A stretch of DNA of 64,000 nucleotides, taken from assembly GCA_003597955.1 (NCBI GenBank), contig QZJU01000020.1, positions 62,001 to 126,000 on the forward strand, written 5' to 3'. A program made the translations under genes and the position numbers. Source of the DNA: Candidatus Parcubacteria bacterium. GTDB lineage: Bacteria; Patescibacteriota; Patescibacteriia; PEXW01. Under the pieces are notes generated by a model. That model did no database searches and had not been told where the DNA came from. It was given only the letters and a program-made list of their open reading frames with translations. Below are positions 8,486 through 17,265 of this stretch, piece by piece (positions within the stretch are counted from its first letter, which is position 1; the number at the start of each line of letters is the position of its first letter).

Positions 8486-9350
8486 ATTTATGAGAAATAA
8501 TTATTAAACGCTCCTTCGTGCTTTGCGCCAGTATCTCGCCCTCCAAATCCGTCCGGTGGATTTCTGCATTGCTTTTCTGTAAACGCTCTAAAACGCTTGG
8601 CGCCGGATGGCCATATCGGTTTTTGGCGCCAACTGAAAGAATCGTATATTGCGGCTTGGTTGCATTTAGGAATTCTTCACTGGTTGAGGATTTACTGCCG
8701 TGATGTCCGACTTTTAACACTTCAACTGGGCGAAGCTGATTGGCGTCAACCAGCCGACTTTCGACTTTGTCTGGCGCGTCTCCGGTAAATAAAAAATCTA
8801 CTTCGCCATACGAAAGCTCCAAAACAATCGAGCCGAGATTCAAATTCTTAGGGTCAAAAGAAAAATCTTTCGGCGGCCAGAGAATCTTCGCCCGGACCTG
8901 GCCGAAAAAAATTTCCAGGCCTTGCGCGCCGTTAATTACCGGCAGGTTTTTCGCGGCGATTTCAGCCAAAAAATTTTTTGACAATGCAGAATCGCTAAAC
9001 GCTTCAGTCATCAACACGCGTTTAACCCGGCCAGTTTTTAAAAGCGCCAGCAAGCCCGTAATATGATCAGCGTCCAAGTGCGTGGCAACCAGCAAATCAA
9101 CATTCCGGTCAGTCAAGGGCAATTTCGCGTCGACTTGCTCCACGAATTTCTGGCTTGGGCCACCGTCAATAATAATGGTTTCCTGGCTGGGCGTGCGGAT
9201 AATTATGCCGTCACCTTGGCCGACATCGGCAAACCAAACTCTTAAAGTCTGGTCTGCACGGCTTTGCCAAAACCAAATTCCAAGGCTCAAAACCAAGAAA
9301 CCAATCAGGCTTAAGGCGAATTTTTTACTAATCAAAAAGCGGTTTGACAT
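8484..9350 (-). CDS. ComEC-type metallo-beta-lactamase fold hydrolase
   Basis: A 288-residue protein with one N-terminal membrane segment (FALSLIGFLVLSLGIWFW) and a metallo-beta-lactamase domain of the ComEC C-terminal type. Metal ligands are visible in THLDADHITG (HxDxDH) and VGHHGSKSS; an early VGQGDG motif is also typical. In many bacteria this domain is the C-terminal part of ComEC and is thought to degrade the non-transported DNA strand. Here it is a separate gene that starts 23 bases inside the 3' end of the ComEC channel gene, so the two are translationally coupled. Location: outer face of the cytoplasmic membrane. Confidence 0.88.
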   Translation of the reverse strand: MSNRFLISKKFALSLIGFLVLSLGIWFWQSRADQTLRVWFADVGQGDGIIIRTPSQETIIIDGGPSQKFVEQVDAKLPLTDRNVDLLVATHLDADHITGLLALLKTGRVKRVLMTEAFSDSALSKNFLAEIAAKNLPVINGAQGLEIFFGQVRAKILWPPKDFSFDPKNLNLGSIVLELSYGEVDFLFTGDAPDKVESRLVDANQLRPVEVLKVGHHGSKSSTSEEFLNATKPQYTILSVGAKNRYGHPAPSVLERLQKSNAEIHRTDLEGEILAQSTKERLIIISHK

Positions 9351-10719
9351 ATTTACCGAATAAAATTCGCAAAACCAAGACGATTGCGAAAACCAAAGTG
9401 ACTGCCAGCCAGAGCGGCATTATCAAGCTAGCACCGGGCAAACGCGATCCGAAGACCGAAACCAGCTCGACAAATTTTAAAAAACCCCAAGTCGCTAGAC
9501 CGACCAATTGGGCTGTGGGCGGCCAAACCAAATTTGCCAGGCCGACAAAGCTTACCAAGCCCATAATCCATGGCACCAGCGGTACGACAATTAGGTTGGT
9601 AATGGGACTGATGATGGAAATTTGCTGAAAATTTATCAAAACCACTGGCAGGGTTCCGCAAGTCGCGGCCAAAGTCGCGCTTAAAACTTCACGCACAAAT
9701 TTCGGCAACCTGGCCAACCAAATTTGAAACGGCTGGCTAAAAGCAATTAGCCCGAAAGTCGCGCCAAAGGAAAGCTGGAAGCCGAGATTATCCCAAAGCA
9801 AAGTTGGGTTTATTATCAACAAAACCGCGGCCGCGGCGAATAAAACATTCAGGCCGGAAACCGGCCGGCCGATATTCTGTATCGCTAAAGCCAAAATCGC
9901 CATTACCGCCGCGCGTAAAATTGAAGCTTCACCCCCGGTCAGGATTACAAAACTAAAAGCCAGAACCGAGATTAGGCCGATTCTGATAATTTTTGGAAAG
10001 TATTTGTTGAAAACAAAAATAAACAAAATCAATATCAGGGAAAGGTTTTGGCCAGAAACCGCAATTAAATGACTAAGCCCGGTCCGTCTGAATTCGTCAA
10101 GGCTGGTCTGGGAAAAAAATGACGTTTCACCGATGGTCATGCCCGCAGCCAGACTGGCCTCTTGGAACGGTAAAACCTTTTGCAGGCTTTTAATAAATTT
10201 CATCCGACCTTGCCAGATAAGATCCCGGTAATTAAAACTGGCCGCCGCAATTACTTTTACGCGCGGGTTTGCGCAAAATCCGGAAATTCGCTCACGCCGG
10301 ATCTGCGCAGGGGTTAATTTTGGTTCGGAAATCTCCCGGCAAAAAACTTCAAGCGTATCATTAATTTTTATCTCCCGATCTTGAATTGTCGCCAAAACCC
10401 GGAATCCTTTTTCCAGTTCAATGATGAGTTGCTGCCGGTTTGTGCTTTTTAAAGTGATGTTTTTAACCGACCCCCGGCCGGTAAAATCGCTTTTTACCAG
10501 CTTAGGAAAATTTAAAGCCTGCTGGGTTCGCAAAAAAATTAAACCTATCAAAAGTAGGCTGCAAAATATGCCGCGCAAACCCGCGCGCCAGATAATAACC
10601 CAAACTAGTAAAAAAATCAGCCAAGCCGCTTTTAACCAAATCGAAACCCCCGGATACCCAAGAGTGATTCCGGCGCAGACGGCGAAGGTTGAAATAAAAA
10701 GCCAGCGAGAGGGCGTCAT
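9328..10719 (-). CDS. comEC: ComEC/Rec2 competence channel protein, without MBL domain
   Basis: Polytopic membrane protein of about 463 residues with an N-terminal OB-like region (about 50-150), then the Competence domain with the hallmark EFRRTGLSHLIAVSGQNLSL and about ten helices. It is the predicted inner-membrane channel for single-stranded DNA uptake. The frame is open to 10776, but a TTGACA-N17-TAAATT promoter covers 10748-10776, so I prefer the ATG at 10719 (MTPSRWLFISTFAVCAG). The C-terminal nuclease-like domain is a separate overlapping gene. With DprA at 54.3 kb this suggests natural transformation. Confidence 0.88.
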   Translation of the reverse strand: MTPSRWLFISTFAVCAGITLGYPGVSIWLKAAWLIFLLVWVIIWRAGLRGIFCSLLLIGLIFLRTQQALNFPKLVKSDFTGRGSVKNITLKSTNRQQLIIELEKGFRVLATIQDREIKINDTLEVFCREISEPKLTPAQIRRERISGFCANPRVKVIAAASFNYRDLIWQGRMKFIKSLQKVLPFQEASLAAGMTIGETSFFSQTSLDEFRRTGLSHLIAVSGQNLSLILILFIFVFNKYFPKIIRIGLISVLAFSFVILTGGEASILRAAVMAILALAIQNIGRPVSGLNVLFAAAAVLLIINPTLLWDNLGFQLSFGATFGLIAFSQPFQIWLARLPKFVREVLSATLAATCGTLPVVLINFQQISIISPITNLIVVPLVPWIMGLVSFVGLANLVWPPTAQLVGLATWGFLKFVELVSVFGSRLPGASLIMPLWLAVTLVFAIVLVLRILFGKYVKPLFD

Positions 10720-10747
10720 ATTGCCTGCTCGTCCGCTTGTCTTTTTT

Positions 10748-10776
10748 AATTTAATAGAAACATTTAAAGATGTCAA
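10748..10776 (-). promoter_or_regulatory. Promoter of comEC-MBL
   Basis: The minus strand reads TTGACA, 17 bases, TAAATT. Its -35 lies directly after the T-rich end of the glmS terminator hairpin. Confidence 0.6.
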
Positions 10777-10777
10777 A

Positions 10778-10805
10778 ACACCCTAACTTCTTTAAGTTAG
10801 GGTGT
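10778..10805 (-). terminator. glmS terminator
   Basis: Perfect 12-base arms (ACACCCTAACTT and AAGTTAGGGTGT) with a 4-base loop, 14 bases past the glmS stop. The downstream strand continues TTTGACA, so terminator tail and next -35 merge. Confidence 0.8.
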
Positions 10806-10819
10806 AATAAATGTTCAAA

Positions 10820-12673
10820 TCACTTAACCGTCACGCTCTTAGCCAGGTTGCGCGGTTTATCCGGGTTCAGGCCGCGGAGCCGGGCAATGTGGTAGGCAAA
10901 GAGCTGCAGAGGCACGACCGCAAGGATCGGCGTTAGGTAATAATCAATCTGCGGAATCCAGATAACATCATCCACGCAATTTTTAATTTCATCGTCGCCA
11001 TCGGTGGCCACGGCGATGATCCTGCCTCGGCGGGAACGAATCTGCTGGATGTTTGTGGTTATCTGGGAATAATAATCGTCTTGTTTTGGTGCGATGACCA
11101 AAGTCGGAAAACCGCCGTCGATCAAAGCGATCGGCCCGTGTTTCATTTCGCCGGCGGAATAACCAATGGCATTCACATAGGCAATCTCTTTGAGTTTTAA
11201 AGCGCCTTCCAAGGCCACGGGATAATTCACGCCCCGGCCTAAATACAGAAAATTGGGATAACCGGCATACCGCTTGGCCGCGTCTATTATTTCGTTTTCA
11301 CGATTTAAGACTTCGGTCACCAGCAAAGGCAGTTTGCGCAAATCGGCGAGAAGCCGATCATGCCAATTGATTTTTGGCAAACCGCGAATTTGGCGCAAAT
11401 ACATCGCAATAAGGAAGAGTGTCACGAGCTGATTGGTAAACGCCTTAGTGGAGGCCACGGCGATTTCCATGCCAGCGTGAATGTAAACGCCTTTACCGGT
11501 AAGCCTGGCGATTTCACTGCCGACCTTGTTGACAATGCCAAAGCAAGGCAGATCCTGCTGCTTGAGGGTTTTTAGCGCGTCCAGCAGGTCTTTAGTTTCA
11601 CCAGACTGGCTAATCGCCCAAAACGCGGTTTGGACAGGGAATATCGGTCGCTTTTGGTTGGCCAATTCCGAAGCGCTTTCCCAATCGGCCGACAACTCGG
11701 CAAGCTCTTGGAAAAAAATCTTCGATATCATACCGGCGTTTAAGGAAGTTCCGGCGCCCACAAAGACATGGTTTTGCATCATACGTAAAAGTTCTTGGTG
11801 CGAGTCTAGTCCGCCGAGTTTAACTGTACCGTCATCCAACAGTCGACCGCGCAGAGCTTGCGTAAGCACTTGAGGCTGCTCCTTAATCTCCTTGCTCATA
11901 AAATGGTCATGTTCGCCTTTTTCCGCGGTTTCTAATGACCAAGGAATTGTTTCGACCTCGTTTTCCACTTTATCGGCGTTCATATTCACCACTTGATAGT
12001 CTGAACCTGAAATCCAGCCTAAGTTCCCATCTTCCAGATTGACCATGCGGTCAGTGTAGAACCGAAACGCCAACGGATCCGAGGCGATAAAATTACCCTT
12101 GAGGCTCAAGCCTAATGCCAGGGGCGCGCCATTTCGCGCAAAAAAAATCCTATCGGAAAAACCCGCCATCAGCACGGCCAGGCCAAAAGTGCCTTGCACT
12201 TGCTGCAGCGCGGTCCGCAGAGCCAGCACAGGATCATCTTTGTAAACTTCAGCGATCAGGTGAACCAGCAATTCCGTGTCCGTTTCGGAACGCAGAACGT
12301 GTCCGCGCTTGAGAACGAGGCTTTTTAAAGTCTCAAAATTATCCAGAGTACCGTTGTGAACCAGCGCTATCTGGATTTTACACGCTTGGCCGTTTCCACA
12401 CCCCCGGTGCGGGTGCGCGTTTGTTTCATTCGGCTCGCCGTGCGTCGCCCAACGGGTGTGGGCAATGCCGGCGGTAATGTTTGGACGGCATAATTTTTGC
12501 GTGGTGGTTTCTAAACCGTTAACCGATCCAGCCTGCTTGATTACGCAAAGCTCTTTGTCGTCAAAGACGGCAAGGCCGGCTGAATCATAACCTCGATATT
12601 CCAGCTTTTTCAGCCCAGAAATCAATCTGGGGAGGGCTGGCTCTTTGCCGACATAACCAACAATTCCACACAT
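10820..12673 (-). CDS. glmS: Glutamine-fructose-6-phosphate aminotransferase (isomerizing)
   Basis: A 617-residue enzyme, normal length for the family. The N-terminal glutaminase domain begins MCGIVGYVG with the catalytic Cys2 after Met removal, and carries the RWATHGEPNETNAHPH motif. Two SIS sugar-isomerase domains follow: FVGAGTSLNAG (about residue 300), AISQSGETKDL, and LYLGRGVNYPVALEGALKLKE in the second. It ends in the conserved DKPRNLAKSVTVK. It makes glucosamine-6-phosphate for peptidoglycan and surface sugars. It is transcribed alone, with GGCGG-type ribosome binding site. No glmS ribozyme signature is visible in the short leader. Confidence 0.96.
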   Translation of the reverse strand: MCGIVGYVGKEPALPRLISGLKKLEYRGYDSAGLAVFDDKELCVIKQAGSVNGLETTTQKLCRPNITAGIAHTRWATHGEPNETNAHPHRGCGNGQACKIQIALVHNGTLDNFETLKSLVLKRGHVLRSETDTELLVHLIAEVYKDDPVLALRTALQQVQGTFGLAVLMAGFSDRIFFARNGAPLALGLSLKGNFIASDPLAFRFYTDRMVNLEDGNLGWISGSDYQVVNMNADKVENEVETIPWSLETAEKGEHDHFMSKEIKEQPQVLTQALRGRLLDDGTVKLGGLDSHQELLRMMQNHVFVGAGTSLNAGMISKIFFQELAELSADWESASELANQKRPIFPVQTAFWAISQSGETKDLLDALKTLKQQDLPCFGIVNKVGSEIARLTGKGVYIHAGMEIAVASTKAFTNQLVTLFLIAMYLRQIRGLPKINWHDRLLADLRKLPLLVTEVLNRENEIIDAAKRYAGYPNFLYLGRGVNYPVALEGALKLKEIAYVNAIGYSAGEMKHGPIALIDGGFPTLVIAPKQDDYYSQITTNIQQIRSRRGRIIAVATDGDDEIKNCVDDVIWIPQIDYYLTPILAVVPLQLFAYHIARLRGLNPDKPRNLAKSVTVK

Positions 12674-12740
12674 AAGCGTTTCCGCCTTTCTTATTTAGTT
12701 GTCAAAGCAATTCTCTATTTTTTGGTTTAAGTCAAAAACA

Positions 12741-12764
12741 CCTTAGCGCATTCCCCTGCTAAGG
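12741..12764 (-). terminator. prfB terminator
   Basis: Arms CCTTAGC and GCTAAGG on the minus strand, followed by TGTTTTTGACTT. The T run overlaps a possible -35 (TTGACT) for glmS. Confidence 0.7.
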
Positions 12765-12777
12765 TCAAAAATATGGT

Positions 12778-13873
12778 TTATTTTTTGCCGGCTGACCAAC
12801 GCAGATACCCTTCAATAAACTTGTCCAAATCCCCGTTTAAAACCTCGTCGGGCTGGTGGCTTTCAACCTCGGTTCGATGATCTTTGACTAATTTGTACGG
12901 CTGTAAAACATAGCTTCGGATTTGGTTGCCCCAGGCGGCTTCACTGTATGCTCCGCGCAATTCTTGTTTTTCAGCTTGCTGTTTGTTAAAGGAAATTCGG
13001 TGAAGCTTGGCCCTCAAGATTTTCATAGCCGTTTCCTTGTTTTGTTTTTGCGACCTTTCGTTCTGGCAGGTTACGACGATATTCGTTGGAATATGCACAA
13101 TTCTCACGGCCGAGTAAGTCGTCTGTACGCTTTGACCGCCGTGGCCTGATGACAAAAAAGTGTCTATCCGCAAATCTTTTTCCTCAATAGGAATCTCTTC
13201 CACTTCATTAAATTCCGGCAAAACCTCCACTAAAGCAAATGAAGTATGCCGCATTTTTTCCGCATCATAAGGAGAAATCCTGACCAAGCGGTGAACGCCG
13301 GCTTCTGATTTTAAATAGCCATAAGCATATCGACCTTCCACGATCACGGTAGCGCTTTTTATGCCGGCTTCCTGGCCGCGGGATTCATCGACAATCTTTG
13401 CAGCCCAGCCCTTCTTTTCGCAAAACCTGATCAGCATGCGCAAAAGCATTTCGGCCCAATCCTGGGCGTCAACGCCGCCAGTGCCCGCATGTATCGCAAA
13501 AATCGCATTTTTTTCATCATGCTGGCCAGCCAGTAAAACTTGGAATTCCAATTTTTCATATTGGTTCTTCAGCTCAAAATATTTTTTTTCAATCTCCGCT
13601 TGTAAATCCGCCTCCGCTTTCGCTTCTTCCGAAAATTTTAGCAATTCATCCAGATTTTTACGCAGATCCGTCCAGGCTTTTATTTCCTGACGCATTTCTT
13701 CCGCATGGCGGCTGACGGCTTTAGCATTAACCGTGTCCGCCCAAAAATCCGGCTGACTCATTTGGTCATCCAGTTCTTGAATTTTTTGTTTTCTTTGGTC
13801 TAAGTCAAAGCAACCTCCAAGTCGAAGTCAGCTTCGCCTGGAGGTCTTGAATCTGATTAAGAATTGCGGGCAT
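12778..13873 (-). CDS. prfB: Peptide chain release factor 2 with programmed +1 frameshift
   Basis: RF2 reads UGA and UAA stop codons. The long frame (13761 down to 12778) starts only at MSQPDFW, but an ATG at 13873 opens a 22-codon leader (MPAILNQIQDLQAKL...) that ends at CTT TGA C (13810-13804). Shifting +1 there continues as DLDQRKQKIQELDDQMSQPDFW, which restores the standard RF2 N-terminus. GGAGG lies 3 bases before CTT, the spacing known for this autoregulatory site: low RF2 favours the shift. The catalytic GGQ is in SSGHGGQSVQTT. The last part carries the normal C-terminal RF2 fold. The full gene should be annotated with a join across the TGA. Confidence 0.96.
13804..13844 (-). promoter_or_regulatory. 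RF2 frameshift site with hairpin-held internal Shine-Dalgarno
   Basis: The frameshift signal is GGAGG-TTG-CTT-TGA-C on the minus strand. The GGAGG is the 3' arm of a hairpin: CCTCCA (13839-13844 on plus) pairs with TGGAGG (13814-13819 on plus), and CGAAG/CTTCG pair inside, closed by CTGA. The hairpin is perfect apart from a small internal loop. Confidence 0.85.
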
Positions 13874-13896
13874 ACTTAAATCTTAACAATTCTGCG

Positions 13897-15165
13897 CTAC
13901 TGCTTCAATTCCGCCAAAGTGACTTCGATTGTTTTTTCTTTACCGCCGCTTAAAATTTTCAGGGTGACCGAATCGCCTGGGGCGTGTTTTTGGATTTCCG
14001 AAGCCAAAGAATGGTCGTCGTCAATCTTCACACCATCAAGTTCCAAAATAATGTCGTCGGCCTGCAGACCGGCTTTTTCTGCTGGGCTGCCTGGCACGAT
14101 TGCGGGCTCATTGACCCCGGAACCTTTCTGAATCAAGGCCCCGTAGTCCACGCTTAATTTTTCTTGTGCTTGAATTTCTTGGGTGACTTGGACGTACCTA
14201 ACTCCCAAATACGGCCTAACTACCTTGCCGGTTTTTCTTACGCTTTCAAACACCTTGCTGGCTTCGTTGGAAGGTATGGCAAACCCAATCAGCTGGCCTT
14301 CCTGGCTGACTGCCGTATTCACTCCGATCACGGCACCGCTTAAATCCACCAAAGGTCCGCCTGAATTTCCCGGGTTTATAGCGGCATCAGTTTGGATGAC
14401 ATCCGAAAGGTTTTCCGAGCTATTGCCGTCACCGGCCGTCACTTCCCGCGCTAAACCCGAAACAATGCCTTTAGTGACTGTATTTTCATACTGACCTAAA
14501 GCGTTCCCAATAGCAATGACCGTCTGGCCGATCTGCAAGGCATCGGAATTTCCCAATTGCAAAGACTTGAGGTTGTTTGCCTCGATCTTAACCACGGCCA
14601 GATCATTAAATGGATCTGTGGCTACGACTTTGGCCGCGTAAGTTTTACCGTCATTGGTGACTACGGAATATTCAGCTTGATCATCGTTAACCACATGCTT
14701 GTTGGTCATGATGTAACCATCGGCCGTCAAAATAAAACCTGACCCACCGCCAACTTGTTGCAAGCCTTGCCTTGGTTGGGGACCAAAAAAGAAACTGTAG
14801 GGGCCGGACTGGCTGTAAATTTTACTTAAATCTTTGCTGATGATGATGCTGACGACAGATGGCTGGACTTTTTTTACTACTTCCACGGTTTCCGACTCTT
14901 CTTTCACGCTTAGGGTCTGCGTCGTGTCAGACGGGGCACTGGTCTTATTGGAAAAAGTTTTATTAAACCATTTGTCGAATTGCCCCGTGGCAAAAAGCCC
15001 GGCTACGGCCCCGCCGAGCGTGCCTAAAACCAAACTCAAAATCACGGCCACGACCAAGGTTTGATATGTGATCGCAGGCTGGCGCGGGGACTTTTGCGTT
15101 TTAGCCAAGTCAGCTGGCCGATTTTCCGGATTCCCCGGTTCGGGATTTGGGTTTTGGATAAACAT
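13897..15165 (-). CDS. HtrA/Deg-family serine protease with PDZ domain
   Basis: A 422-residue membrane-anchored protease. A cytoplasmic Asn/Pro-rich N-terminus precedes one helix (LVVAVILSLVLGTLGGAVAGLFA, about 35-60). The trypsin-like domain shows the full triad: His in TNKHVV, Asp in NDLAVVKI, Ser in GNSGGPL. A PDZ domain follows at about 325-415 (PGSPAEKAGLQADDIILELDG). HtrA proteins degrade or refold damaged envelope proteins. Typical length. No clear ribosome binding site. Expressed from a single-gene unit or together with prfB downstream; 23 bases separate it from the prfB start, so cotranscription is possible. Confidence 0.92.
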   Translation of the reverse strand: MFIQNPNPEPGNPENRPADLAKTQKSPRQPAITYQTLVVAVILSLVLGTLGGAVAGLFATGQFDKWFNKTFSNKTSAPSDTTQTLSVKEESETVEVVKKVQPSVVSIIISKDLSKIYSQSGPYSFFFGPQPRQGLQQVGGGSGFILTADGYIMTNKHVVNDDQAEYSVVTNDGKTYAAKVVATDPFNDLAVVKIEANNLKSLQLGNSDALQIGQTVIAIGNALGQYENTVTKGIVSGLAREVTAGDGNSSENLSDVIQTDAAINPGNSGGPLVDLSGAVIGVNTAVSQEGQLIGFAIPSNEASKVFESVRKTGKVVRPYLGVRYVQVTQEIQAQEKLSVDYGALIQKGSGVNEPAIVPGSPAEKAGLQADDIILELDGVKIDDDHSLASEIQKHAPGDSVTLKILSGGKEKTIEVTLAELKQ

Positions 15166-15266
15166 AATTTAAGGGTAATTTATTAAGCTTAGAAAAACCT
15201 GAAAAAACGGGGATAAAGAAAAGCCTGGATATTATACCACAGCCCGTAGTAAGGGCTTAAAAAAAT

Positions 15267-16226
15267 TTAGGCTGGCAAAATCTTTTCGGGGGCAACTTGA
15301 GTCGGACTTTGGTTTAGATTTTGATTTGTTTCCTGGGAATTCACATTAGCCGGAGTATTTACATTACTGCTGGTATTGTTTATTTTTGCCAGGTTGAATA
15401 ATTCAGTCAAGCTGACAAAACGATAGCCCATAGCTTGCAAATCGCTGACGATTTTAGGCGTGACGGTGGCAGCCAAATCACTGCCGGCGTGCAACAAGAT
15501 TATCCCGCCGGGTTTAATGTAGGTTTTTATTCGCGTGGCAACTGAATCCAGGGTCGCACTCGAAGAAATATCCAACCCGTCAACGGTCCAGGTCAAAGGG
15601 CAATACCCAGCCTGGCGCATGGTTTCCACCACGGCCGGCGTGCTCTCGCCAAATGGCAAACGCGCAAAGGGCTTGGCCGACACTCCGCTCACGCTTTTAA
15701 TCAAATCTTCCGTGGCCTGCAGTTGGGCTTGGATTTCCTTATCGGACAAGGTGGTAAATTTCAAATTGTCGTAAGAATGATTGTAGATGGGAAAACCAGC
15801 GGCATGAATGTTTTCGATCAGCGGTTTGTTCGTTTCAATTATTTTGCCTGTGACGAAAAACGCAGCCGGTACATTGGCGGCCTTGGCCGCCGGCAAAGTT
15901 TTTTCCAGATCCCCGGGTAAAGTACCGACATCATAAGTTAAAGCCACGGCTTTTTCCGTAGTGCTGGCAACACTAATCACGCCCGGGCAATCCGCTGTCG
16001 TCAAGCTGGCTTGAGCAATAGCCGCGTTGGTTGATGGCAAATTCAAATTGGCGATATCTTCGTTCTGGTTTTCCACCTTTTTGCCGGATTTCAAATAAGC
16101 GATAAACAGCAAAATCAAAACCAGAATAATAAAACCCACGGTTAGAGGGCTTTTGCCAAGCCGGTGTGGCCGGCCTTGGCCAAGACCGCCCCGGGGACCG
16201 GGCGTATAGCGGTAATAGTGTCGCAT
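15267..16226 (-). CDS. Polysaccharide deacetylase (NodB homology domain)
   Basis: Membrane-anchored protein of 319 residues: a basic N-terminus, one helix (LTVGFIILVLILLFIAYL), then a NodB domain from about residue 95 (KAVALTYDVGTLPGD, PAAFFVTGKII, NHSYDNLKF, ARLPFGES, GGIILLHAG). The usual metal-binding Asp-Asp of motif 1 reads YDVG, so one acidic residue is replaced; the His pair (NHSYD) and the PFG motif are kept. Such enzymes remove N- or O-acetyl groups from peptidoglycan or surface glycans. The tail is an Asn-rich linker (NNTSSNVNTPANVN). The ATG at 16226 is preferred over an upstream TTG. Confidence 0.85.
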   Translation of the reverse strand: MRHYYRYTPGPRGGLGQGRPHRLGKSPLTVGFIILVLILLFIAYLKSGKKVENQNEDIANLNLPSTNAAIAQASLTTADCPGVISVASTTEKAVALTYDVGTLPGDLEKTLPAAKAANVPAAFFVTGKIIETNKPLIENIHAAGFPIYNHSYDNLKFTTLSDKEIQAQLQATEDLIKSVSGVSAKPFARLPFGESTPAVVETMRQAGYCPLTWTVDGLDISSSATLDSVATRIKTYIKPGGIILLHAGSDLAATVTPKIVSDLQAMGYRFVSLTELFNLAKINNTSSNVNTPANVNSQETNQNLNQSPTQVAPEKILPA

Positions 16227-16297
16227 GCCCGCAATTTTACTGCGAAATGACAAAAAAAGCAATTACCGGCTGGCATAAACTTTAAGGCGATAATTAG

Positions 16298-16834
16298 CTA
16301 GGTCCGAATGGTAACTTTTCTTTTCTGCCAGGCTAAAACCAACTCCATTACGCCGAAAAATACCCCGGTGTAAAACAGATCGCCCAGCACAGTGTTTCGG
16401 AAAAACGGCAAGCCGTATTCATACGCCAATATCAATCCCGAAAAATTGAAGGCATAGAATTCGCCGTGATTGAAAAACCAGACCGCGGCATTGGTAACCA
16501 AAAAGAAAATCACTGAACCAAGCAAGATCCCGCCCGCGATTGTGTAAACATTTTTTTTCTTTCTAACAACCCGGCCGATTAGGCCCGACAAAATCATACA
16601 CCCCCAAGTGAAAAAAATTAGGTTATGCAAGCCCAAAAAGATGTCCGAAGCCATCATGGCCAGCACTGGCACGACAATGGAGGCGCGCTTGCCCAAATAT
16701 ACGCCGCTGAACATGGCCACGGCTGCCACGGGCGCGAAATTCGCCGGGTGAGGCAAAAATCTGGCCGCCACGGCAAAGGCAATCAAAATTCCGGCTGTAA
16801 GATTTTGGGTAGTAAGATATTTTTTAATCATCAT
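16298..16834 (-). CDS. DUF6580-like putative membrane transporter (ECF S-component-like)
   Basis: A 178-residue protein with about five or six helices, resembling the DUF6580 family of putative transport proteins, which look like substrate-binding (S) components of ECF vitamin transporters. Visible features are NFAPVAAVAMFSGVYLGKR, MASDIFLGLHN and NTVLGDLFYTGVFFG. It follows a B12-binding-like lipoprotein by 4 bases and both lie downstream of a cobalamin riboswitch. From this I infer cobalamin or cobinamide uptake. No ECF ATPase or EcfT gene is in the window; those subunits would have to be elsewhere. The family assignment is from memory of the pattern, not from a search. Confidence 0.7.
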   Translation of the reverse strand: MMIKKYLTTQNLTAGILIAFAVAARFLPHPANFAPVAAVAMFSGVYLGKRASIVVPVLAMMASDIFLGLHNLIFFTWGCMILSGLIGRVVRKKKNVYTIAGGILLGSVIFFLVTNAAVWFFNHGEFYAFNFSGLILAYEYGLPFFRNTVLGDLFYTGVFFGVMELVLAWQKRKVTIRT

Positions 16835-16838
16835 AAAA

Positions 16839-17243
16839 TTAAAAAGTGATTAATTTCCATTCGATTTGATCATCCGTCTTGGTTTGATATTGACCCGCGC
16901 CGACTGGTGCGGATTTTCCGTTAACATAAAAACCCCAATATTCTTTTTCGCCGGCCTCGCGGCCATTAATGCCGGTCACATATTCGCCCTGGCCCGAAGT
17001 TTTTGTGGTTACGCCTTGAAATTTGGACTTAAGCAATTCCAAAGCGGTTTTGCCAGCTTCGCCAACATAAGAAACGCTCGGCACGGCATTAGTGTTTTGC
17101 TGGCTGACATTGGCGTTTGCGGTATTGGTGTTGGCGTTTTGATTTAAATTTTGGTTTTGATTGGAAATTGGCGTACAAGCCACCAACGCAACAACTAAAA
17201 CAACCAAAAGGCCAAAGGGTTTGATAGAATTTATATAATTCAT
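16839..17243 (-). CDS. Lipoprotein with transcobalamin-C-terminal-like DUF4430 domain
   Basis: A 134-residue lipoprotein: signal peptide ending in the lipobox LVAC (Cys about residue 23), then an Asn-rich linker (NQNQNLNQNANTNTANAN), then a DUF4430 domain at about 60-134 (TALELLKSKFQG, GEYVTGINGREA, YWGFYVNGKSA, DDQIEWK). DUF4430 matches the C-terminal domain of transcobalamin and intrinsic factor, which covers bound B12. Placement 23 bases after the terminator of a cobalamin riboswitch makes a surface B12-binding role likely. It would pass ligand to the membrane protein encoded next. No convincing ribosome binding site is seen. Confidence 0.82.
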   Translation of the reverse strand: MNYINSIKPFGLLVVLVVALVACTPISNQNQNLNQNANTNTANANVSQQNTNAVPSVSYVGEAGKTALELLKSKFQGVTTKTSGQGEYVTGINGREAGEKEYWGFYVNGKSAPVGAGQYQTKTDDQIEWKLITF

Positions 17244-17265
17244 AAATTTTTTAAGGTTAAGAATT

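Noticed and set aside
10720-10776. N-terminal extension of ComEC from 10776
   Set aside because: It overlaps a TTGACA-N17-TAAATT promoter; the internal ATG gives a standard N-terminus.
10820-12720. Search for a glmS ribozyme upstream of glmS
   Set aside because: The leader is only about 50 bases and lacks the ribozyme core.
12778-13761. prfB as a gene starting at 13761
   Set aside because: The RF2 N-terminus and the classical CTT-TGA-C frameshift site lie upstream; the gene starts at 13873.
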